This document shows positions 1-8,987 of a DNA stretch of 64,000 bases, one piece after another; within the stretch, counting starts at the first letter, position 1, and every line of letters starts with the position of its first letter. The stretch covers positions 1 to 64,000 of the forward strand of contig CAJUKL010000005.1 of the NCBI GenBank assembly GCA_910587195.1, written 5' to 3'. Made by a program: the position numbers and the translations under genes. The notes under the pieces are model-generated. The model made no database searches. It was not told the origin of the DNA and saw only the letters and a program-made list of their open reading frames with translations. The stretch is from an uncultured Clostridia bacterium (GTDB lineage Bacteria > Bacillota > Clostridia > Lachnospirales > Anaerotignaceae).

Positions 1-54
1 TTGTATAGATTTTATTTTTTAGTCACAAGTGTTACAAAAATGCTTGACCACTAC

Positions 55-70
55 AAGAGGCTAGCCTCTT
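55..70. repeat. 16-bp perfect palindrome near the left edge
   Basis: AAGAGGCTAGCCTCTT is self-complementary and is followed on the plus strand by TTCTTGTGTGTTTATTTT. It could be the terminator of a plus-strand gene lying left of the window, or a protein-binding palindrome. Nothing else is recognised in positions 1-130. Confidence 0.4.
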
Positions 71-130
71 TTCTTGTGTGTTTATTTTCTTTATTATAGC
101 ACCAACAGTATAAAAAAAGATAGCATGAAA

Positions 131-592
131 TCATTTTTTTTCATAAAATAAATCAGGTTTTCTTTCTAAATAATTGACCCAAAATTCCGTTAAAGTGTCT
201 GCTATTTTCAAAAATCTATCTTTCCCACTTTCATTATAAAAATATACTGGTGGGTTATTTCCTTCATTTAGCAAAAACATACAAAAAGTACATCCTTGAC
301 TCATCCAAAAAACAAAATGATTGTCTGTTAAAGTAAGTTTTGATTTATTTTCCTCCAATACTTCTATCGCACCTTGCTTTAAAAGATAAATTTCATCTAA
401 AAAGCAAGATTCTCCTCTCATATATTTTCCATCTGTTCCATTTCCCATAATACACATAAATTCTATATATGCTTTGGGCAAATTTCTATTTTGGGTTATA
501 GATAATAAATCTTTGATTTGTTTTTCTGTAGCAGGTTTCATACATATCTTTCTTTTTTTTAGTTTTTCTACTAATTCATAAGTAAATTCCAT
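131..592 (-). CDS. SMI1/KNR4 (SUKH) family protein, orphan immunity-like
   Basis: A 153-residue cytosolic protein with no signal or membrane segment. The N-terminal half has the SUKH pattern: 'PATEKQIKDLL' followed by 'LPKAYIEFM' and 'MGNGTDG'. Aromatic strand segments and an FW motif near residue 136 follow. SUKH proteins are a very diverse superfamily, often the antidote to contact-dependent or polymorphic toxins. No toxin gene lies next to this one, so that role is inferred from the family only. The start is supported by an AAAGGAT element just upstream. An 8-bp inverted repeat (ACTATAAA/TTTATAGT, 626-645) lies in the upstream leader. Another SUKH function is possible. Confidence 0.75.
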   Translation of the reverse strand: MEFTYELVEKLKKRKICMKPATEKQIKDLLSITQNRNLPKAYIEFMCIMGNGTDGKYMRGESCFLDEIYLLKQGAIEVLEENKSKLTLTDNHFVFWMSQGCTFCMFLLNEGNNPPVYFYNESGKDRFLKIADTLTEFWVNYLERKPDLFYEKK

Positions 593-736
593 TTTTTCAT
601 ATCCTTTCTATTTGGGAGTGTTAATAACTATAAATTTTTTTATAGTATAAAGTAAATTTTTCTTTAAGAATAGCTTTTTTTAAAATGAGTATTTTAAAAA
701 GAATTGGATAAACTTTAGCATGGGTGGTGAAAAAAG

Positions 737-1402
737 GTGATTGGATTGTTACAAGCAGCATCTGCACCAGCTGTAATTGCTGCTGTTTATATTTTTATAC
801 GTGATAAATATGAAAAAGAGCCTTATACTATGCTGTTTTTAGGATTATTATATGGTGTTTATAGTACATTTGTAATATGGGCGGTAGGTATGGCATTTGA
901 AAGAGCTTTTCCTCATGTAGAAACTCCATTTGTTAATGCTTTTTTTAGTTCTGCGGGAATTGAGGAGGGGGTTAAATTTTTATTTTTATATTTTTTAGTG
1001 TTTAGAAATCCTAATTTTAATGAACCTTTTGATGGTATTGTATATGGTGTTTTTATAGCATTGGGGTTTGCCTGGCTAGAAAATATAATATATGTATTTC
1101 ATAAGGAACTTGGCGGATATGAAACTGCATTAGCAAGAGCTATTTTTTCTGTTCCGGGACATGGCTTATTTGGCTTAGAAATGGGGTATTATTTAGCATT
1201 GGCAAAATATTATAAAAAAAGGATATATCTTCTAAAAACTTTTGCTGTTCCTTATTTATTGCATGGAATTTATAATTATATTTTATTTTTAAATAGAAAG
1301 CTATTATGGATTCCTTTTTTAGGTTTTGTATTATTTTTATGGATTCTTGGTTTTAAAAGGATAAAAATATTGTTGGAGCAGTCACCTTTTAAAAAAGAGT
1401 AA
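737..1402 (+). CDS. prsW: PrsW-family intramembrane metalloprotease
   Basis: A 221-residue polytopic membrane protein of the PrsW/YpdC-type CAAX-like glutamic-type protease superfamily. Visible motifs are 'AGIEEGVKF' (paired Glu, about residues 75-83), 'HGLFGLEMGYY' (about 141-151) and 'HGIYNY' near residue 176, which together form the family's membrane-embedded catalytic set. In Bacillus subtilis PrsW makes the site-1 cut of the anti-sigma factor RsiW. No sigma/anti-sigma pair is adjacent here, so the substrate is unknown. The GTG start at 737 follows a GGTGGTG stretch, a weak ribosome binding site. Hydrophobic helices fill most of the length and the C-terminus is basic. Confidence 0.85.
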   Translation: MIGLLQAASAPAVIAAVYIFIRDKYEKEPYTMLFLGLLYGVYSTFVIWAVGMAFERAFPHVETPFVNAFFSSAGIEEGVKFLFLYFLVFRNPNFNEPFDGIVYGVFIALGFAWLENIIYVFHKELGGYETALARAIFSVPGHGLFGLEMGYYLALAKYYKKRIYLLKTFAVPYLLHGIYNYILFLNRKLLWIPFLGFVLFLWILGFKRIKILLEQSPFKKE

Positions 1403-1420
1403 AATAATCTTAAATCTGAC

Positions 1421-1449
1421 TTGAAAAACAATAAAATACCATGTATACT
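1421..1449 (+). promoter_or_regulatory. SigA promoter for the Nudix gene
   Basis: TTGAAA (1421-1426), a 17-nt spacer, then TATACT (1444-1449). It lies in the gap between the PrsW gene and the TTG start at 1476. Confidence 0.65.
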
Positions 1450-1475
1450 TAAATTAAAAATAGGGAGGTAGCATT

Positions 1476-1940
1476 TTGGTAGAGGCAGTGAGCTGTGGTG
1501 GTATTGTAATTTATCGATGGAAAATATTGCTTTTATATAAAAATCAAAATGGAAAATATTTAGGCTGGGTGTTGCCCAAAGGAACTGTTGAACCAGGAGA
1601 AACACACCGTCAAACAGCATTAAGAGAAGTTAAGGAAGAATCTGGTGCATTAGGCAACATCATTAAATATGTGGGAAAAACACAATATAATTTCAAAGGA
1701 AATGAAGATTTTGTAAATAAAACAGTACATTGGTATTTGATGACAACAAATTCTTTTTATTGTAAACCACAAAGTGAAGAATATTTTGCAGATGCTGGTT
1801 TTTATAAATTTCATGAGGCATATCATTTATTGAAATTTAATGATGAAAGACAAATATTAAAAAAGGCATACTTTGAGTATACAGAATTAAAAAAGAATAA
1901 AGAGTTTATCAGAAAAAAGATGTTAAGAGGATACAGGTAG
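1476..1940 (+). CDS. Nudix hydrolase
   Basis: A 154-residue cytosolic pyrophosphohydrolase. The Nudix box is complete: G36-TVEPG-E, seven residues, then REVKEESG, fitting GX5EX7REUXEEXGU, the Mg-binding catalytic helix. The leading sequence 'CGGIVIY' and the 'WVLPKG' entry strand resemble diadenosine polyphosphate (Ap4A) or dNTP-type Nudix proteins, but the substrate cannot be told from sequence. The TTG start at 1476 is fixed by GGGAGG seven bases upstream, and a SigA promoter lies at 1421-1449. It is probably transcribed together with the small membrane protein 75 bp downstream. Confidence 0.88.
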   Translation: MVEAVSCGGIVIYRWKILLLYKNQNGKYLGWVLPKGTVEPGETHRQTALREVKEESGALGNIIKYVGKTQYNFKGNEDFVNKTVHWYLMTTNSFYCKPQSEEYFADAGFYKFHEAYHLLKFNDERQILKKAYFEYTELKKNKEFIRKKMLRGYR

Positions 1941-2015
1941 GATTACTTATAACAGAAAAATATCCTATATTGGATAACTTATCTGTTAAAAATAAAAAAG
2001 AAAGAGGGAATCATA

Positions 2016-2297
2016 ATGAAAAAATATTTGGAAAACAACACTTCTCTGGAGGATATAAAGGAAGCTATTCGAGGTATCCAGAAAAGAGAGGACAAAAGAG
2101 GGCTATATATTTTTATTGCTATTGTAACAGCAATCTTAGTAGCCACATTGATTGTAGTGGTATATCTACTTAAAAATAAAATGAATGAGGATGAATTTGA
2201 CGAAGATTGGGATACAGATTGGGATGATTTGGAAGAAGATGATTGTTGCTGTACAGATAAAGATGTAGATACTTCTGTAAAAGTGGAAAAACTTTAA
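2016..2297 (+). CDS. small single-pass membrane protein with acidic Cys-rich tail
   Basis: A 93-residue protein of unknown function. A basic, charged N-terminus (about 1-27) is followed by one hydrophobic helix (about 30-52), then a very acidic stretch rich in D, E and W ('EDEFDEDWDTDWDDLEEDD') and a 'CCCTD' cluster. Topology and function are not known. The Cys and Asp cluster could bind metal, but that is speculation. AGAGGGA sits seven bases before the ATG. An intrinsic terminator follows directly, so the gene ends this transcription unit. Confidence 0.7.
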   Translation: MKKYLENNTSLEDIKEAIRGIQKREDKRGLYIFIAIVTAILVATLIVVVYLLKNKMNEDEFDEDWDTDWDDLEEDDCCCTDKDVDTSVKVEKL

Positions 2298-2306
2298 TTA
2301 AATTAT

Positions 2307-2332
2307 AAAACAGGCATTTGCCTGTTTTTTAT
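2307..2332 (+). terminator. intrinsic terminator after the small membrane protein
   Basis: The arms ACAGGCA and TGCCTGT with a 2-nt loop are followed by a T run. The rest of 2333-2511 is AT-rich, gene-free DNA between convergent units, with nothing else recognised. Confidence 0.8.
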
Positions 2333-2511
2333 TTTCATAAATTAGTTACAATAAATAATATAAATAATAATTGTAGAAAACATTATTTACATCAAAAAAC
2401 AAAACAATCCAACAAAAAAAACATCCTCTCCATCAACCCAAATAAACAAAACAAATAAAAATACTCCCTCCAAAATAATTTAAAAAATTATTTCAAAAGA
2501 AGTAAAAATAT

Positions 2512-4716
2512 TTACATAATATAATTTTTTTGTCTATCTAATAATTGCACAAAATGCCCAGTTGCTGGAACTTGTTCCGTTCTATAATATTCCACATCAT
2601 CCGAAAGAAACATTTCTTTTTTAAAAACAGCTGTAACACAACTATCTTTCTTTAAGCGATACACCTGCACACCACTTGCATTTTTTGAAGCCGTCAAAGG
2701 GAGTAGGGAAGTATGAAATAATAACGCTTTATCTATGTTACGAAGCAAGACAAAATCCGCATCTTCTTCTAACTTTTCCATAAAAACTATATCTGCTTTA
2801 TTAGAATAAGCATTGATAATTTTCTTTCGATTTGTTTTTGTTGCATAACTACTTAACTGTACTTTTGCAACTTTTCCATTATCAAAGAAAAAAACCATAA
2901 AACCACTATAATCATATGTTGTTGTCATATATATAATTTTCTCATCCTGTTCCATACCCAAAAGATTAAATAAATATTCTCCAAAAGAACTTGCTTTTGT
3001 ATCTACAATGTCATTTGCTTTTAGCTTATATAAATTTTGTTTATTAGAAAACAATAAAATATCTGCCTTATTTGTTGTTTCAATTTCAAAGGTAATTTTA
3101 TCATCCTCTTTTAATTTTTGTTCTCCAGCAGAACGCAAAGATACCAAAGATATTTTTTTAAAATAATTTTGTTCTGTCAAAAAAAGACGAATACCATAAT
3201 CTTCAATCAATTCCTGCTCCGGAATTTCTTCCATTTCTTGTTCCATAATAATTTCCGTTTTTCGGTCTTTACCATATTTTTTAGAAACTTGTTTTAATTG
3301 AGCAGCAATCATCATTTTAATCTTTTTTTCATCAGATAAAGTTTCTTTTAAAGATTCTATTTCTTCTTTTAAGGTATCTAATTCTTCAATTCTTTTTAAA
3401 ATATATTCTTTATTGATATTTCGCAATTTTATTTCTGCAATATATTCTCCTTGCTTTTCATCAATAGAAAATCCTGCCATCAAATTTGGAATTACCATTT
3501 CTTCTTTTTCTGTATGGCGGATAATGGAAATTGCTTTATCAATGCCAGCTAATATTTTAGAAAGTCCTATTAAAAGATGGTATTTTTCCGACTTTTTTGC
3601 AATATCAAATTCTAGCTGATGTTTTATGGAGTTAATACGGAATGCTATCCAATGGTTTAAAATAGAACGAACTCCTAATGTCATAGGTTTACTATCTATC
3701 AACAAATTAAAATTGCAATTAAAAGTATCGGAAAGGGGAGTCATTTGATAAAGACGATGCATAAGTAAATCCGCTTTTGTATTTCTTTTAACATCAATTG
3801 CAATTTTTAAACCGTTTAAATCTGTTTCATCACGTACATCTGTAATATCTTTAATTTTTCCAGACTTCACAAGTACAAAAATTTTATCCATAATAGATTC
3901 TATATTTGTTGTATAAGGAATTTCATAAATTTCTATACAATTACTTTTTTCATCATAACGATATTTTGCACGTACTTTAACATTTCCACGCCCTGTTTCA
4001 TAAATACGCTTTAATTCATTTTCATTGTATATCAGTTGACCACCAGTTGAAAAATCAGGAGCCTGCAAGGTCTGTAAAATATCTGCATTTTCATTTTTTA
4101 AAAGTTGTATTGTTGTTTTACAAACTTCTTTTAAATTAAAGCTACAAATAGAGCTTGCCATACCAACTGCAATTCCTAAATTAGGATTTACTAAAATATT
4201 GGGAAATGTTGTAGGCAATAAAAGAGGTTCTTTCATAGAACCATCATAATTATCTACAAATGTAACTGTATTTTTATCAATATCTGCAAAAATTTCCTGA
4301 CAAATTGCCGCAAGTTTTACTTCTGTATAACGTGGGGCAGCGTATGCCATATCTCGAGAATATTGTTTTCCAAAATTTCCTTTAGAGTCAACAAAGGGAA
4401 GTAATAAAGCACCGTTTCCTTCTGTTAAGCGGACAAGTGTTTCATAAATAGCACTATCTCCATGTGGATTTAATTTCATAGTTTGCCCTACCACATTAGA
4501 AGATTTTGTTCTATCTCCTTTTAACAAATTCATTTTAAACATAGTATATAATAGTTTCCGATGAGAAGGTTTAAAACCATCTATTTCTGGAATAGCACGA
4601 GAAACAATTACACTCATAGCATAGGGCATATAATTCCATTCTAGGGTATCTGTTATTTTTTGTTCCTCTATATAGTATTCCTTTGGTACTTCTATTGTTT
4701 TTTGCTTTTTGGACAT
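2512..4716 (-). CDS. parC: DNA topoisomerase IV subunit A (ParC)
   Basis: A 734-residue breakage-reunion subunit that forms a heterotetramer with ParE and decatenates daughter chromosomes. 'AAPRY' places the catalytic tyrosine at Y130, with R129 before it. The quinolone-determining helix reads 'PHGDSAIYETLVRL' (about 84-97), so it has a Ser at position 88. A long C-gate coiled coil spans about residues 440-490, followed by a shortened, degenerate C-terminal beta-pinwheel. This short form is typical of clostridial ParC-type proteins and differs from GyrA, which has intact GyrA-box blades. It lies 28 bp downstream of parE in the same operon. GyrA is excluded mainly by partner and operon context. 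Confidence 0.85.
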   Translation of the reverse strand: MSKKQKTIEVPKEYYIEEQKITDTLEWNYMPYAMSVIVSRAIPEIDGFKPSHRKLLYTMFKMNLLKGDRTKSSNVVGQTMKLNPHGDSAIYETLVRLTEGNGALLLPFVDSKGNFGKQYSRDMAYAAPRYTEVKLAAICQEIFADIDKNTVTFVDNYDGSMKEPLLLPTTFPNILVNPNLGIAVGMASSICSFNLKEVCKTTIQLLKNENADILQTLQAPDFSTGGQLIYNENELKRIYETGRGNVKVRAKYRYDEKSNCIEIYEIPYTTNIESIMDKIFVLVKSGKIKDITDVRDETDLNGLKIAIDVKRNTKADLLMHRLYQMTPLSDTFNCNFNLLIDSKPMTLGVRSILNHWIAFRINSIKHQLEFDIAKKSEKYHLLIGLSKILAGIDKAISIIRHTEKEEMVIPNLMAGFSIDEKQGEYIAEIKLRNINKEYILKRIEELDTLKEEIESLKETLSDEKKIKMMIAAQLKQVSKKYGKDRKTEIIMEQEMEEIPEQELIEDYGIRLFLTEQNYFKKISLVSLRSAGEQKLKEDDKITFEIETTNKADILLFSNKQNLYKLKANDIVDTKASSFGEYLFNLLGMEQDEKIIYMTTTYDYSGFMVFFFDNGKVAKVQLSSYATKTNRKKIINAYSNKADIVFMEKLEEDADFVLLRNIDKALLFHTSLLPLTASKNASGVQVYRLKKDSCVTAVFKKEMFLSDDVEYYRTEQVPATGHFVQLLDRQKNYIM

Positions 4717-4744
4717 TAGAATTTCACTCCTTTCAAAATAAAAT

Positions 4745-6715
4745 TTAACTCAAGTCGCTTAAGTCTAAATAGCGATAACCTTCTGTTTCTATAAATTCTT
4801 TTCTTCCTTTTAAATTTTCACCTAAAAGTAATTCAAATTTTTGTTGTGTTTTTTCTGCCCCATCTTCAGAAACAAGTATCAATCTTCTGGTTTCGGGATT
4901 CATGGTTGTTTCCCACATCATTTCAGGCTGATTTTCTCCCAATCCTTTGGAACGATTGATTTTATACTTTTTATTTTTTAATTTTGCTGTAATACTATTT
5001 TTTTCACTGTCTGAATAAGCAAAATAAGTATCTTTTCCGCAGGTGATTTCATAAAGAGGGGATTCTGCAATAAACACCTTTTTTTCCTTAATCAAAGTAG
5101 GCACAAGACGATACAGCATTGTTAATATTAATGTTCTAATTTGAAAACCATCTACATCTGCATCTGTGCAGATAATAATTTTGTTCCAGCGCAGTTGTTC
5201 TAAATCAAAAGAGTTAATATTGCTATGCTTTGATTTCATTTCAACACCACAGCCTAGCACTTTTAATATGTCTGTAATAATATCATTATTAAAAATTTTA
5301 TTGTAATCTGCCTTTAAACAATTTAATATTTTTCCTCGAATCGGAATAATTGCTTGAAATTCTGCATCTCTGCCCAATTTACAAGCACCTAATGCAGAAT
5401 CACCTTCTACAATATAAATTTCTCGCTTTGTAATGTCTTTGGAACGACAATTCACAAATTTTTCTACACGGTTATTCATATCAATATTTCCGGTTAGTTT
5501 TTTTCGGATATTAACACGTGTTTTTTCTGCTGTTTCACGACTCCTTTTATTTGCCAAAATTTGCGCTGCAATTTTATCAGCTTCTACTTTGTTTTCTATA
5601 AAATAAATTTCAAGTTGATGACGGAGATACTCTGTAATGGCATCTTGTATAAATTTATTGGTAATTGATTTTTTTGTTTGATTTTCATAACTGGTAACCG
5701 TAGAAAAAGAATTGATAACTAATATCAAACTATCTTCTATATCACTAAATGTTATTTTCTTTTCTTCTTTTTTATAAAGTGCATTTGCTTTTAAATACTT
5801 ATCAATGGCAAATACAAAAGCATTTTTTACTGCTTTATCCGGAGAGCCACCATATTCCAAAAAACTGGAATTGTGATAATATTCTAATAAATTGACTTCA
5901 TTGTTAAAGCAAAATGCTACTTGAAATTTTAGTTTATATTCCGGTTTATCCTCTCTATCACGTCCTTTTGTTTCCTGTTCATAATATTGTACTTCTGTAA
6001 ATCCTTTTCCTGCATTTAATTCTTGTAAATAATCTTGAATACCATTGTTATAAACATAAGTAAAAGAACTGTCTGTTTCTTCATCATACAAAATAAAGGT
6101 TAAACCTGCATTGACAATAGCTTGTTTTTTCAAAATATCCTGAAAAAAGGAAAGAGAAACATCAATATTTGTAAAAACATCTTTATCTGGAAGCCACTTG
6201 ATTTCTGTACCTGTTACATCATTTGTTGGTTCTTTTTTTAAACCACCAATATTTTCTCCTTTTTCAAAATGAAGTGTATAACAATATCCATCTCTATGGA
6301 TTACTGTATCCATATAAGCAGAAGAATATTGTGTGGCACAGGTACCCAAACCATTTAAGCCTAAGCTAAATTCGTAATTTTCACCAGAATTATTTTGATA
6401 TTTTCCACCAGCATACAATTCACAAAATACAAGTTCCCAATTATACCTTCCTTCTTTTGAGTTAAAATCTACAGGGATACCACGTCCATAATCTTTAACA
6501 GAAACAGAATGGTCTTGATAACGCTTTACCTCAATTAAAGAGCCAAAACCTTCCCTTGCCTCATCAATAGAATTGGAAAGGATTTCAAAAATAGAATGTT
6601 GACAGCCTTCCAAACCATCGGAGCCAAAAATAACACTAGGACGCAATCGCACTCTATCTGCGCCTTTTAAAGATGTAATACTTTCATTATTATAATTTGT
6701 TTGATTTTCATTCAT
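4745..6715 (-). CDS. parE: DNA topoisomerase IV subunit B (ParE)
   Basis: A 656-residue ATPase subunit of topoisomerase IV. The GHKL ATP-binding fold has N48 and D51/E52 in 'NSIDEAREG', the 'DYGRGIPV' loop (about 75-82) and 'LNGLGTCATQ' near residue 120. The TOPRIM domain carries 'EGDSALGA' near 435 and the Mg-binding 'DADVDGFQ' near 520. 'EGDSALGA' replaces the common EGDSAGG and is a family variant, not a defect. It is the first gene of the parE-parC operon. A perfect GAAC-N4-GTTC LexA box lies 22 bp upstream of the ATG, so SOS control is likely. GyrB is the main alternative, but no DNA-replication origin genes are nearby. Confidence 0.85.
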   Translation of the reverse strand: MNENQTNYNNESITSLKGADRVRLRPSVIFGSDGLEGCQHSIFEILSNSIDEAREGFGSLIEVKRYQDHSVSVKDYGRGIPVDFNSKEGRYNWELVFCELYAGGKYQNNSGENYEFSLGLNGLGTCATQYSSAYMDTVIHRDGYCYTLHFEKGENIGGLKKEPTNDVTGTEIKWLPDKDVFTNIDVSLSFFQDILKKQAIVNAGLTFILYDEETDSSFTYVYNNGIQDYLQELNAGKGFTEVQYYEQETKGRDREDKPEYKLKFQVAFCFNNEVNLLEYYHNSSFLEYGGSPDKAVKNAFVFAIDKYLKANALYKKEEKKITFSDIEDSLILVINSFSTVTSYENQTKKSITNKFIQDAITEYLRHQLEIYFIENKVEADKIAAQILANKRSRETAEKTRVNIRKKLTGNIDMNNRVEKFVNCRSKDITKREIYIVEGDSALGACKLGRDAEFQAIIPIRGKILNCLKADYNKIFNNDIITDILKVLGCGVEMKSKHSNINSFDLEQLRWNKIIICTDADVDGFQIRTLILTMLYRLVPTLIKEKKVFIAESPLYEITCGKDTYFAYSDSEKNSITAKLKNKKYKINRSKGLGENQPEMMWETTMNPETRRLILVSEDGAEKTQQKFELLLGENLKGRKEFIETEGYRYLDLSDLS

Positions 6716-6737
6716 AATTCATAACCTCAATTTTTCA

Positions 6738-6749
6738 GAACGGTTGTTC
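6738..6749. promoter_or_regulatory. LexA/DinR SOS box upstream of parE
   Basis: GAAC-GGTT-GTTC lies within a 16-bp palindrome (6736-6751). It matches the Gram-positive LexA core GAAC-N4-GTTC perfectly and sits between the parE promoter and its start codon, a good position for repression. Confidence 0.65.
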
Positions 6750-6762
6750 TGTATTACTATAT

Positions 6763-6791
6763 AATTTATATGACAGAAAGAAAAGTGTCAA
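6763..6791 (-). promoter_or_regulatory. probable parE-parC promoter
   Basis: A consensus TTGACA -35 (6786-6791) is followed on the minus strand by an AT-rich -10 region. TAAATT lies at 17-bp spacing and TATAAA at 15 bp, so the exact -10 is uncertain. Confidence 0.5.
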
Positions 6792-6805
6792 GTAAAAAAT
6801 AGATA

Positions 6806-6833
6806 CAAAAAAAGCCATTGATTTCTCAACAGC
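6806..6833 (-). terminator. terminator of the tRNA-Ser gene
   Basis: On the minus strand GCTGTTGA-GAAA-TCAATGGC forms an 8-bp stem with GU pairs and a GAAA loop, followed by seven T residues. Confidence 0.7.
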
Positions 6834-6846
6834 CACACAAACAGAA

Positions 6847-6931
6847 CGGAGAAAGAGGGATTCGAACCCTCGGAGGTTTTCACCTCAACAGTTTTCGAGA
6901 CTGTCACCTTAAACCACTCGGACATTTCTCC
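6847..6931 (-). tRNA. tRNA-Ser (anticodon CGA)
   Basis: An 85-nt class II tRNA on the minus strand. The acceptor arms GGAGAAA and TTTCTCC pair, with G as discriminator. The anticodon stem is ACAGT/ACTGT with loop CTCGAAA, giving anticodon CGA (reads UCG). A long variable arm (GAGGTGAAAACCTC) and the T arm GAGGG-TTCGAAT-CCCTC complete the cloverleaf. CCA is not encoded. It has its own promoter and terminator. Confidence 0.95.
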
Positions 6932-6950
6932 TTGCTTTCCAACAGAGGTA

Positions 6951-6979
6951 ATTATACCAATAGTCATTTAAAAAAGCAA
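6951..6979 (-). promoter_or_regulatory. SigA promoter for tRNA-Ser
   Basis: On the minus strand TTGCTT (6974-6979), a 17-bp spacer and TATAAT (6951-6956) lie 20 bp before the tRNA 5' end. Confidence 0.8.
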
Positions 6980-7040
6980 CTATTTTTTATGGATTTCTTG
7001 ATAAAAATTCTTTTCTAATATTAATAGATACGTTTTGATA

Positions 7041-7069
7041 TTGCAATTCAGAAATCGTTGTATTATAAT
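7041..7069 (+). promoter_or_regulatory. SigA promoter with a long leader before the zinc-ribbon gene
   Basis: TTGCAA (7041-7046), a 17-bp spacer, then TATAAT (7064-7069). The predicted start near 7076 leaves about 168 nt of untranslated leader before the ATG at 7244. No known riboswitch is recognised in that leader, and it holds no convincing small gene. Confidence 0.7.
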
Positions 7070-7243
7070 GTTTTTTGGAAGAATGCAGTTATGCTTTGGA
7101 GATGATTGTAAAATAAGGAATGTATTATCTTTAGATAATGGTTACATATTTTACATTTTTATTACAAATGATATCCATTGATTGATAAAAATACTATATT
7201 ACTCCGAAAAATATAAAATTTAAATGCTAAAGGAGGCTTATAT

Positions 7244-8983
7244 ATGTATTGTTCTAATTGTGGAAAAGAGGGCAACGGAAAATATTGTGCAGAGTGTGGT
7301 GGGCTTCTTGTAGAGGGAGAGCAAGAAACACAAGAAAAAAAGCAATATATTGAACCACCACGCAAACCCCTTGAAACAGATATATCAGAATATGTTAATG
7401 GTCATTCCATTAACATGACAGAAATTATGGAACATTACGAAAAAAATAAAGAGTACGGCATTGAGGTACTTGCTTACTACTCTGATATTAGTTTGCAAGA
7501 AGCAGAAAGATATATTAACAATAAATTAAATAAAGACAAAAAAACAAAAAGGTCATTCTTTAGAAGTTTAAAAATTAGATTTCTAGGAAGTAAAAAAGAA
7601 AATTCTGAAAAGCCTGTTGTAAATAGCCTTTTTAATTTTCATCAACCAAAACCACGTGTAAAAACAGATTTTTTGGAAATAGATGATAAAAACAATGTAA
7701 CCTTTCGTGGCTTTGATATGATGTTTAAAGGTACATTAGTCAAAAAATCAAATAATAGTAAATATGTAATTGCTTTTGGTTCTTATGGTAAAAAGGTAAA
7801 AGTGGAATGCTATGTTTTTTTTAATAGAGAACGTCCTTTGCATAAATTATTTATTACTGTTCCCTTTAAAGAGGCATATGTAACAAATACAGGTGCATTT
7901 TCTCTTTTAACATCAGAGGGACATTTTTATTTATATGATGTTGCACAAAAAGAACCATTTTTAACAGAAATAAAAGAGGAAGAAATTCAAATTATTACCC
8001 ATTATTTTTGTGAGCCTCTTGTTATATTACTTTATAAGAAAGAAGGAAAATATTTTCTTTTTATTTATAACACACAAAAAGGAAATACCATTTATAAAAA
8101 ATACTTTGACATGGATTCCGAACAAATTTTAAAAAGTACCATTAAGGTAGAAAATAGTATTATTTCTTTGGAATTTCCTTGTGGTCTATCTTTACGATAT
8201 GATTTTAGAGGAAACGCTGTAGATATGCAAGATGAAAAAAATACCTTAAATCGTTTATATTATCCTGTTGCATATATCAACAATGCGATTGACAAAATAG
8301 AATTATTAAGACAAGATAATGCACTTTTAGAAACAAGAATGCGTGAAATTAGAGCTTTATTTGAACTTGCAATCGAAAAAGTAGGAGATATGTATTGGTG
8401 CTATGATAATTATGCTTGTTTTGAAGCAGAATTTGGAGATATTGCTTTAGCAAAAAAATATCTAACAAAAGCAGAAAATAGTCAAAATAGTAGAAATGCT
8501 GACCTCTATAAAGTCTGTGCAAACTTTGCTTTAAAAAGAGAAATGAAGGATTATGCATTAGAATTTTTTGAAAAAGCAATTCATTTTAAGGTAGACAACA
8601 AAACAATCGAATCTTATAATACTTTAAAACAAGAACTAGAAGAAGCAAAGAAAAAGCAATCGAAAAAACGAACTTTATTTAAAAAAGAAACCGAGGAAAA
8701 CAAAGAGGAAAATAAAGAAAAAGAAAAAACAGAAAAAGAAATTATTTCTGAAAAAAAAGAGGAGCCAAAGAAAAATACAAAGAAAAAATCTCCTTCTCCT
8801 ATGGAAGCTTTTTTACCAGATGATGTATTAGAAGAAATGAATGCAGAAGAACAACAACAGGAATCTATACCAATATCAGAAGAACCAAAAGAAGAAGAAT
8901 CTGACTTTGAAAAAAGAAGAAAAGCAAGAGAAGAAATGCGTTCCAGACATAGAAGAAGAAGGACAGAAAACACAGAGGAGTAA
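7244..8983 (+). CDS. zinc-ribbon protein with TPR-like region and charged tail, function unknown
   Basis: A 579-residue protein that starts with a compact zinc ribbon (two Cys-x2-Cys pairs at C3/C6 and C15/C18). It continues with a helical segment, then a beta-rich region (about 145-345) that looks like a propeller- or PH-type domain. A helical repeat (about 370-460) with 'ALAKKYLTKAENS' and 'ALEFFEKAI' fits TPR motifs. The last 110 residues are Lys/Glu-rich and disordered, ending in an Arg-rich segment. No signal peptide or membrane helix is visible. AAAGGAGG precedes the ATG with ideal spacing. The DUF896 gene starts four bases after its stop, so the two are translationally coupled. No function can be assigned. 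Confidence 0.75.
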   Translation: MYCSNCGKEGNGKYCAECGGLLVEGEQETQEKKQYIEPPRKPLETDISEYVNGHSINMTEIMEHYEKNKEYGIEVLAYYSDISLQEAERYINNKLNKDKKTKRSFFRSLKIRFLGSKKENSEKPVVNSLFNFHQPKPRVKTDFLEIDDKNNVTFRGFDMMFKGTLVKKSNNSKYVIAFGSYGKKVKVECYVFFNRERPLHKLFITVPFKEAYVTNTGAFSLLTSEGHFYLYDVAQKEPFLTEIKEEEIQIITHYFCEPLVILLYKKEGKYFLFIYNTQKGNTIYKKYFDMDSEQILKSTIKVENSIISLEFPCGLSLRYDFRGNAVDMQDEKNTLNRLYYPVAYINNAIDKIELLRQDNALLETRMREIRALFELAIEKVGDMYWCYDNYACFEAEFGDIALAKKYLTKAENSQNSRNADLYKVCANFALKREMKDYALEFFEKAIHFKVDNKTIESYNTLKQELEEAKKKQSKKRTLFKKETEENKEENKEKEKTEKEIISEKKEEPKKNTKKKSPSPMEAFLPDDVLEEMNAEEQQQESIPISEEPKEEESDFEKRRKAREEMRSRHRRRRTENTEE

Positions 8984-8987
8984 AAAA

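Noticed and set aside
1970..2173. Plus-strand frame of 67 codons before the small membrane protein
   Set aside because: It overlaps the well-supported 2016-2297 gene in another frame and lacks a Shine-Dalgarno and protein-like composition.
6818..7018. Plus-strand frame across the tRNA
   Set aside because: It reads through the antisense of tRNA-Ser; the RNA gene explains the sequence.
7095..7190. Possible 31-codon leader peptide (ATG near 7084) in the leader of the zinc-ribbon gene
   Set aside because: Weak ribosome binding site and no recognisable peptide features.
8614..8973. Minus-strand Ser/Phe-rich frame
   Set aside because: It is the shadow of the Lys/Glu-rich tail of the zinc-ribbon protein on the other strand.
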